DNA of 12,723 bases, from assembly GCA_002361175.1 (NCBI GenBank), contig DESG01000008.1:2179-14901 (forward strand), in the 5' to 3' direction. Below, in pieces: positions 7,640-12,723 of this stretch. Each line of letters begins with the position of its first letter. The first letter of the stretch is position 1. A program made the position numbers and the translations under genes. Source of the stretch: Lachnoclostridium sp. UBA3320. GTDB lineage: Bacteria > Bacillota > Clostridia > Lachnospirales > Lachnospiraceae. The notes beneath the pieces were generated by a model, which saw nothing but the letters and a program-made list of their open reading frames with translations, was not told the origin of the DNA and made no database searches.

Positions 7640-9139
7640 TTAAATATTTTCTATAAATTTCATAAATGCAGCTGCTCCATTTTCATCATTTTTAAATACT
7701 CCTGCATGTTCAAGCACCTTTTTAAATACTATTCCAATCTCTTTTTTAAGTATTTCATCTACATTATTTTCATCTATACTATCATACTGTGGTTTAAACT
7801 CGTCTACCCAATCTGCGTGCTTTTCAAGTTCTTCATCACTTCTAATATCTTTGCCAGCAACAATAAATTCACCGAGTTTTTTCATCTCATTTTTCAAACG
7901 TGCTGGAAGAACTGCAAGTCCCATTACTTCAATAAGTCCTATATTCTCTTTCTTAATATGATGTAATTCTTTATGTGGATGGTATACACCAAGCGGCTGT
8001 TCTTTTGTAGTAATATTATTGCGAAGTACAAGGTCGAGTTCATACTTATCATTGCGCATACGTGCTATAGGAGTAATTGTATTATGTGGTTCTCCTTCTG
8101 TCTTTGCAAATATAAATACATCTTCATCTGTATATCCACGCCATGTATCAAGTATATGAGCAGCAAGTTTTACCAGTCTTTCACTATCACTATGGCTTAT
8201 CCTTATTACTGACATTGGCCAGTTTACTATTCCCGCTTTAACATCTTCATATCCTTTTATAGTAATCTCTTTCTTTATACTAGCTCTTTCCATAGCAAAT
8301 TCATAATGTCCGCCTTGGAAATGTTCATGTGTCAGTATAGAGCCGCCAACTATTGGCAGGTCTGCATTAGAACCTATAAAATAGTGTGGGAAAAGCTTTA
8401 TAAAGTCAAACAATTTACGGAAAGCTGATTCGTCAATCTTCATTGGTATATGTTCTGAATTGAGCACAATACAGTGTTCATTATAATATACATATGGTGA
8501 ATACTGAAATCCCCATTGACTGCCATCAATAGTTATAGGCATTATGCGATGTGTCTCCCTTGCTGGATGGTTTAAACGTCCTGCATAGCCTTCATTTTCA
8601 ACACAAAGCTGGCACTTTGGATATGCACTCTGTTTAGAATTTCTTGCAGCAGCAATAGCCTTTGGATCTTTCTCTGGCTTTGAAAGGTTAATTGTAATAT
8701 CAAGCCTGCCATATTCAGTATCTGCGGTCCACTTCATATCTTTAGCAATGCGGTATCTGCGGATATAATCTGTATCACAACTAAAATTATAATAAAAATC
8801 AGTTGCTTTCTGTGGTGATTCCTTATAAAAATTATTAAACTTACTTATAACTACACTTGGAGCAGGTGTAAGACATCCCATAATCTTTGTATCCATCAGG
8901 TCTCTATATGCTACACTGTTAGACTCAATAAGACCTCTATCGTAAGCAAAATCAAGCATTCCTTCAAGTATCTGTTCAAGTTCACTATTTTTAGGAACAG
9001 TTTCTGGTTCTGTGTATTCATCAAGCTTAAGCACTTCAAGAATGCGATTTATTGTATATACCTCGTCTTCTTTTGCTACAAGCTCTTTGTCCAGACCATA
9101 ATTAACAAGCTGTCTGATTAAACTGTTTATGTCTCCCAT
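7640..9139 (-). CDS. galT: Galactose-1-phosphate uridylyltransferase, class II (Firmicutes type)
   Basis: Leloir-pathway enzyme exchanging UMP between UDP-glucose and galactose 1-phosphate to give UDP-galactose and glucose 1-phosphate. The 499-residue protein is much longer than the E. coli-type enzyme (about 350) and fits the Firmicutes class II family. It has the segment CQLCVENEGYAGR (176-188) with paired Cys176 and Cys179, and the His-rich block THEHFQGGHYEF (270-281), which should hold the nucleotidyl-transfer histidine. HPARETHRIMPI and YNEHCIVLNSEH lie between. AGGAGGT sits 10 nt before the ATG. galK and galE, its usual partners, are not in the window. No terminator is seen in the 116-bp gap from leuA, so some read-through from leuA is possible. 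Confidence 0.95.
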   Translation of the reverse strand: MGDINSLIRQLVNYGLDKELVAKEDEVYTINRILEVLKLDEYTEPETVPKNSELEQILEGMLDFAYDRGLIESNSVAYRDLMDTKIMGCLTPAPSVVISKFNNFYKESPQKATDFYYNFSCDTDYIRRYRIAKDMKWTADTEYGRLDITINLSKPEKDPKAIAAARNSKQSAYPKCQLCVENEGYAGRLNHPARETHRIMPITIDGSQWGFQYSPYVYYNEHCIVLNSEHIPMKIDESAFRKLFDFIKLFPHYFIGSNADLPIVGGSILTHEHFQGGHYEFAMERASIKKEITIKGYEDVKAGIVNWPMSVIRISHSDSERLVKLAAHILDTWRGYTDEDVFIFAKTEGEPHNTITPIARMRNDKYELDLVLRNNITTKEQPLGVYHPHKELHHIKKENIGLIEVMGLAVLPARLKNEMKKLGEFIVAGKDIRSDEELEKHADWVDEFKPQYDSIDENNVDEILKKEIGIVFKKVLEHAGVFKNDENGAAAFMKFIENI

Positions 9140-9255
9140 AATTAATCGTACCTCCTAAAATAAATATTTTACTATATGATTTTAACTCTAGTATCATTAT
9201 ATTACAATACCACAAAACATTCTATACAAATTTTAAAAATACATATTTCTAATAG
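9140..9255 (-). other. leuA-galT intergenic gap with a weak promoter candidate
   Basis: This very AT-rich gap has no GC-bearing hairpin, so no intrinsic terminator for leuA is apparent. A TATAAT occurs on the minus strand at 9196-9201 but without a convincing -35 box at 16-18 bp. The only firm element is the galT ribosome site AGGAGGT just before its ATG. Confidence 0.4.
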
Positions 9256-10929
9256 CTACTTGGCATCTTGCATCATAGTTTTATTTACTGCATTGACAAG
9301 GGCATATATAGAAGCTTTTATTATATCCTCATCTGTGCCTACTCCCCATGTAAGCTTATCATCATCACCTGTTGTAATACCTACATAACAGATTGCAATA
9401 GCATTGGAATTTCTTGACAGTGAGTGTTCTTCATATTCTGCAAGGTGGTGTACACATCCAAAATGTTTGCGTATTGCATTATTAACAGCATTAAGTCGTC
9501 CATTGCCATGTGCTTCAACTACCGTAGTTTTATTGTTTTCCCTAATTGTAACTGAGGCAATAATTCCATTTTCCTGTTTAAAATGGCACTCGGGAATATC
9601 AAATCTGTGCTTTACCATAGAATAATTTTTGCGGAAAATCTTAAGCATATCATCTGGTGAAAGTTCTGCATGTGCATGGTCAGATACGCCTTTCATAAGA
9701 TAGCCGACTTCCTCGCGCATTTTATCAGGCAGCACAATGCCAAAATTTTGTTTAAGCACATATGCAACGCCGCCCTTTCCTGACTGGCTGTTTATGCGGA
9801 TAACGTCAGAATCATAAGTTCTTCCTACATCTTTTGGGTCAATCGGAAGATATGGCACTGTCCAATAAGGGCTTTTATTATCTTCACGATAAGACATACC
9901 CTTTGATATAGCGTCCTGATGTGAACCTGAAAATGCTGTAAACACAAGTTCGCCTGCGTATGGCTGTCTTTTTGAAATTTGCATATCAGTAAGTTCTTCA
10001 TACATATTGGCAATTTCTTGCATATTGCTAAAATCAAGCTTAGAATCAACTCCATGTGAATGAAGATTCATAGCCGTAATAACAAGGTCAAGATTTCCTG
10101 TTCTTTCGCCATTACCAAACAGTGTTCCTTCTAACCTGTCAGCGCCAGCAAGTATGCCAAGTTCAGCCGCAGCCACACCTGTACCTCTGTCATTATGCGG
10201 ATGCAGTGATAAAACAACATTTTCACGATAATTTAAATGCTTGTGTACATATTCGACCTGACTCGCAAATACATGCGGCATTGCATTTTCCACAGTTGAC
10301 GGAATATTTATAATAGCCTTGGCGTCTTCTTTTGGTTGCCATACATCAAGAACTGCATTGCACACCTCAACCGCATAATCTACCTCAGTTCCATGAAAAC
10401 TTTCAGGGCTGTATTCAAAACGTATATTGCCCTTTACCTCTTCTGCAAGTTCTTTAAGTAACTTTGCACCATCAACAGCTATTTGTTTAATCTCCTTTTT
10501 TGATTTTCTAAATACCTGTTCTCTTTGTGCTACAGATGTAGAATTATACACATGCACCACTGCATTAGGTGCGCCATCTACAGCTTCAAATGTCTTGCGT
10601 ATTATATGCTCTCTTGCCTGTGTAAGTACCTGTACAGTTACATCATCAGGTATAAGCTTCCTTTCGATAAGAGTACGTAAAAAAGTATACTCCGTTTCAG
10701 ATGCCGCTGGAAAACCTACCTCAATTTCTTTAAAACCTATCTTTATAAGCATCTTGAAAAATTCAACTTTCTGCTCTAAACTCATAGGCTCAATTAATGC
10801 TTGGTTGCCATCACGCAAATCAACACTGCACCATATAGGTGCTTTACTTATAGCATCTTTTTTCACCCAGTCATAACAATCTTTAGGAGGCATAAAATAA
10901 CTTTTCTGATACTTTTCAAAACCTTTCAT
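9256..10929 (-). CDS. leuA: 2-isopropylmalate synthase, long form
   Basis: First committed enzyme of leucine synthesis: acetyl-CoA plus 2-oxoisovalerate gives 2-isopropylmalate. Counting from the upstream ATG at 10941, DLRDGNQ (41-47) begins the HMGL-like TIM barrel with its metal ligands. KIGFKEIEVGFPAASETE follows, then HPHNDRGTG (247-255), GNGERTGN (276-283) and AFSGSHQDAI. The C-terminal region (about 430-555) matches the leucine-binding regulatory domain, so feedback inhibition by leucine is expected. The length of about 557-561 fits the long LeuA form, such as the mycobacterial enzyme. The ribosome site GAAAGGA (10943-10949) is 1 nt from the ATG at 10941, too close, and 13 nt from the ATG at 10929; the latter was chosen but is not certain. 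It is preceded by a leucine T-box. leuB, leuC and leuD are not in the window. Confidence 0.95.
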   Translation of the reverse strand: MKGFEKYQKSYFMPPKDCYDWVKKDAISKAPIWCSVDLRDGNQALIEPMSLEQKVEFFKMLIKIGFKEIEVGFPAASETEYTFLRTLIERKLIPDDVTVQVLTQAREHIIRKTFEAVDGAPNAVVHVYNSTSVAQREQVFRKSKKEIKQIAVDGAKLLKELAEEVKGNIRFEYSPESFHGTEVDYAVEVCNAVLDVWQPKEDAKAIINIPSTVENAMPHVFASQVEYVHKHLNYRENVVLSLHPHNDRGTGVAAAELGILAGADRLEGTLFGNGERTGNLDLVITAMNLHSHGVDSKLDFSNMQEIANMYEELTDMQISKRQPYAGELVFTAFSGSHQDAISKGMSYREDNKSPYWTVPYLPIDPKDVGRTYDSDVIRINSQSGKGGVAYVLKQNFGIVLPDKMREEVGYLMKGVSDHAHAELSPDDMLKIFRKNYSMVKHRFDIPECHFKQENGIIASVTIRENNKTTVVEAHGNGRLNAVNNAIRKHFGCVHHLAEYEEHSLSRNSNAIAICYVGITTGDDDKLTWGVGTDEDIIKASIYALVNAVNKTMMQDAK

Positions 10930-10954
10930 AATAAAATCCATTTCCTTTCTTAAA

Positions 10955-11228
10955 ATAAATAAAACCCGTCTCTACTTAATTATATAGAGACGGGAGAATA
11001 TACTCACGCGGTACCACTCTTATTCATGCAAAAACATGCTCTCACAGGTGCATTGGTTATAAATAACCTCAAAACCCTTCCCCTATAACGGTGGGACTCC
11101 GTCCAAATCTACTGTATTTCAATCGGCAGCTCCAAGGCGAGTTCACTATTTTACTTCTACTGTTTCACATCAGCCAACAGCTTTCTGGATTCCGTTTAAT
11201 AGCTACTATTCCTTTTCTTCGCTTTATC
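10955..11228 (-). ncRNA. T-box riboswitch, tRNA-Leu responsive, upstream of leuA
   Basis: Leader RNA that senses uncharged tRNA-Leu. On the minus strand, Stem I shows the distal GGCTGATGTGAAAC segment and then GTGAACTCGCC, with specifier codon CTC (leucine) at 11139-11141. CCTTGGAGCTG follows at 11127-11137. The T-box sequence AGAGTGGTACCGCG lies at 11007-11020; its UGGU bulge would pair with an ACCA tRNA end, and tRNA-Leu has A as discriminator. AGAG and GCG can pair with CGTCTCT of the downstream terminator arm, forming the antiterminator. When tRNA-Leu is charged, the terminator forms and leuA is off. The 5' end is set from the predicted promoter and is approximate. Confidence 0.95.
10965..10994 (-). 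terminator. Regulated terminator of the leuA T-box
   Basis: CCCGTCTCTA (10965-10974) and TAGAGACGGG (10985-10994) form a perfect 10-bp stem with a 10-nt loop. On the minus strand it is followed by TTTTATTTATTTT. The 5' arm of the RNA overlaps the sequence needed by the antiterminator, so the two folds exclude each other. Confidence 0.93.
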
Positions 11229-11234
11229 TGATTT

Positions 11235-11263
11235 ATAATAACATAAAAAATTGGATTTGAAAA
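11235..11263 (-). promoter_or_regulatory. Predicted promoter for the T-box-leuA transcript
   Basis: On the minus strand TTTTCA (11258-11263) and TATTAT (11235-11240) are spaced by 17 bp. Transcription would begin near 11228, just ahead of Stem I. The -35 box and spacer lie inside the terminator hairpin of the upstream gene. The -35 match is modest. Confidence 0.45.
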
Positions 11264-11280
11264 GCCCCAATTTTTTATGT
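11241..11280 (-). terminator. Terminator after the PAP2-family gene
   Basis: ACATAAAAAATTGG (11241-11254) and CCAATTTTTTATGT (11267-11280) are perfect 14-bp inverted arms around a 12-nt loop, beginning 4 nt after the stop codon at 11285. The T-run forms part of the 3' arm, so the stable part of the stem is short. It may work on both strands. Confidence 0.8.
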
Positions 11281-11284
11281 TTCA

Positions 11285-12010
11285 TCAATATTTAATTCTG
11301 TCCAATTTGTGGTGCTGTTTTATAAATTTGACACGCCTTTGTTGACTCTTAATATTTCTATATTGTACAAAACGCTGTATAAAAACTGGTCTGTATATAA
11401 TTGTATAGTAAAATATATAAAGTACAATAGCACATACAAGGTCAATAAATGAATGCTGTTTTAAAAATAGTGTTGACATACATATTAAAATGCATAATAT
11501 AAGAGAACTGTTTTTAATGTACTTTTTATCTTTAAAGTAGTTGCTATTTGCAATAGCAACATGTATGGCAACTGAATTGTACACATGTATACTTGGACAC
11601 ACATTAGTGTCTGTGTCAGCAGCATATACTACCGATATTATATTGGTAAATATATTTTCTCTTTCAAAAGTCGTTGGACGCATATCTTGTGCATTAGGAA
11701 AAAATGTATATATAATAAGACTTGTTGTCATACCCATAACCAATGCCGCTGTACATTTATAAAAATCATCTATACATTCTGTCTGAAAGAACAGAAAAAT
11801 AAGACTTAAAGCCACATACACGAACCACAAAAGATATGGTATTATAAAAACTTCACAGAATGGTATTAAATCATCCACAACACAGTGCATATTTTTAAAC
11901 TTTACACCATCCCTTTGTTCTAGCAGTATAAACCAAATCATATATATTGGAAAATACAATATTATAACTGCATGTTTGTACTTAAATAGAAGTTGTTTTA
12001 ATTTCTCCAT
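11285..12010 (-). CDS. PAP2-superfamily membrane phosphatase-like protein (Aur1-like branch)
   Basis: Small integral membrane protein of 241 residues with five clear hydrophobic segments, at about 12-31, 54-75, 86-104, 168-184 and 188-206. Between them lie motifs of the PAP2 lipid-phosphatase fold: PNAQDMRP (105-112), CPSIH (138-142) and LKQHSFID (183-190). His142, His186 and Asp190 fit the catalytic His and His-Asp pair. The usual SR before the last motif is replaced by ST, and the KQH form resembles the inositol-phosphorylceramide-synthase (Aur1-like) branch. It likely cleaves or transfers a phosphate on a lipid-linked substrate at the membrane; the substrate is unknown. The C-terminal tail is very basic. 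GGAGG lies 10 nt before the ATG. It sits 39 nt downstream of the DUF5662-like gene, probably in one transcript, and ends at a hairpin. Confidence 0.8.
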   Translation of the reverse strand: MEKLKQLLFKYKHAVIILYFPIYMIWFILLEQRDGVKFKNMHCVVDDLIPFCEVFIIPYLLWFVYVALSLIFLFFQTECIDDFYKCTAALVMGMTTSLIIYTFFPNAQDMRPTTFERENIFTNIISVVYAADTDTNVCPSIHVYNSVAIHVAIANSNYFKDKKYIKNSSLILCILICMSTLFLKQHSFIDLVCAIVLYIFYYTIIYRPVFIQRFVQYRNIKSQQRRVKFIKQHHKLDRIKY

Positions 12011-12049
12011 TTATAAAAAGCCTCCACATTTATTAGTTTACTGATTTGA

Positions 12050-12610
12050 TCACCATTTTCGGGAATGTTTCCAGTCTATTTCTCTTCGTATATAATTAAA
12101 AGTCTCCTCTTCACCTTTCTCGGCAAGCATTATAAGAAGTTTCTCAAGTAATCGGCGTGTCTCTGGATGAAGCACATAATAGCCTTTATTTTTTGTATAG
12201 TATGCAAGTGGAAACGAATTATCATAAGTATCTCTATTATAATTTTTACTTGCTGCAACCCTGTCACAAAACATTTCAAGGACATATCGTGTAGGCATTG
12301 GCATTCCCTGTAATCCATCCTGTGGATTAGAAGAGTAGTCTATCCAGTATTCAAAATGATGTCTGTTTCTGCCTTTATGGTGAAGCCATGCTGATGAATA
12401 TCCATGTTCCTTTTTTTCTCCAAAATTTGGACTTCTCTTACCACCTTGGTAATATTTTACTCCAACAAAAAATTCAACAGGATGGTATTTTGACCAATCA
12501 TGCATTATACCTTGTTTATATAATCCAGCCTTAAAACAAAGACTGCGTACTAGCTTCTTATGATTAAGTATAGTTCCCAGATGACCTAGGAAATTATTCC
12601 ACAAACTCAT
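12050..12610 (-). CDS. DUF5662-like, histidine-rich protein of unknown function
   Basis: I recognise the overall pattern as DUF5662-like; the biochemical role is not known to me. The 186-residue protein is soluble-looking, with no signal peptide or membrane segment. It has a striking set of potential metal ligands: His17, HDWSKYHPVEF (37-47, beginning with a His-Asp pair), HHKGRNRHH (77-85) and CDRVAAS (115-121, with Asp116). This His, His-Asp, His, His, Asp spacing recalls HD-domain metal hydrolases, but that comparison is inference only. The C-terminal part is charged and helical. GGAG lies 7 nt before the ATG, and a near-consensus promoter is upstream. It heads a likely two-gene unit with the PAP2-like gene. 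Confidence 0.75.
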   Translation of the reverse strand: MSLWNNFLGHLGTILNHKKLVRSLCFKAGLYKQGIMHDWSKYHPVEFFVGVKYYQGGKRSPNFGEKKEHGYSSAWLHHKGRNRHHFEYWIDYSSNPQDGLQGMPMPTRYVLEMFCDRVAASKNYNRDTYDNSFPLAYYTKNKGYYVLHPETRRLLEKLLIMLAEKGEEETFNYIRREIDWKHSRKW

Positions 12611-12666
12611 AGTCAGTCTCCATTTCTAGTTAATCAAAATCATTATATGTAATATTTTTGTGCATA

Positions 12667-12695
12667 ATTATATGATATTATATATTTGAAGTCAA
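12667..12695 (-). promoter_or_regulatory. Predicted promoter of the DUF5662-PAP2 unit
   Basis: On the minus strand TTGACT (12690-12695) and a perfect TATAAT (12667-12672) are spaced by 17 bp, giving a leader of about 50 nt. The rest of the edge region (12611-12723) is very AT-rich and shows no other feature. Confidence 0.7.
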
Positions 12696-12723
12696 TTCAT
12701 GTAATATAATTTTAATTTACTTT

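Noticed and set aside
7392..7643. 83-codon + strand open frame across the lacI start and the galT terminator
   Set aside because: It reads through the terminator hairpin and the lacI 5' end, has no ribosome site, and its Phe/Ile-rich product reflects AT-rich DNA.
10427..10876. 149-codon open frame on the + strand
   Set aside because: Antisense shadow of the well-conserved leuA catalytic region; its Ser/Cys/Thr-rich composition mirrors the other strand.
1..12723. CRISPR arrays, tRNA or rRNA genes, insertion sequences, attachment sites
   Set aside because: No regularly spaced repeats, cloverleaf-type sequences, transposase motifs or flanking duplications were seen on either strand.

Overview
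This 12.7 kb window is AT-rich and tightly packed with bacterial genes. It looks like a chromosomal segment from a low-GC anaerobic Firmicute, most likely Clostridia and perhaps a Lachnospiraceae-type gut bacterium. That placement is an inference. It rests on strong GGAGG-type ribosome binding sites, a T-box leader, the Firmicutes (class II) type of GalT, the long LeuA form, and a short NadB. No transposase, phage gene, tRNA, rRNA or CRISPR array was found.

Layout, left to right. A xylulokinase gene (xylB) on the + strand starts at the window edge and converges on the minus-strand nad operon; both end at one shared bidirectional hairpin (1541-1590). The operon nadA-nadB-nadC (4680 down to 1592) encodes the complete de novo route from L-aspartate to nicotinate mononucleotide. 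Ahead of nadA are a good sigma-A-type promoter and a 7-bp inverted repeat in the leader. Next comes a carbohydrate block on the minus strand: a LacI-family regulator (7420-6413), then a GH1 beta-glucosidase (6253-4895). The gap between them holds a plausible promoter flanked by two inverted copies of a 12-mer, plus a 21-bp interrupted palindrome near the bglA start. These are good candidate operators. Upstream is a class II galT (9139-7640) with a strong terminator.

leuA (10929-9256) lies ahead of galT and is preceded by a complete T-box riboswitch. The T-box has a CUC (leucine) specifier, a T-box sequence whose UGGU bulge suits the acceptor end of tRNA-Leu, and a 10-bp terminator. Starvation for charged tRNA-Leu should therefore switch leuA on. 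No terminator is visible between leuA and galT. The last block is a likely two-gene unit from a near-consensus promoter at 12667-12695: a histidine-rich protein resembling DUF5662, then a small membrane protein of the PAP2 phosphatase superfamily (Aur1-like branch). It ends at a 14-bp perfect hairpin that also overlaps the predicted leuA promoter.

Most of the window is ordinary metabolism. The parts most worth a second look are regulatory: the leucine T-box and its overlap with the neighbouring terminator, the repeat pair around the bglA promoter, the nadA leader repeat, and a near-consensus + strand promoter at 7521-7549 that has no gene behind it.
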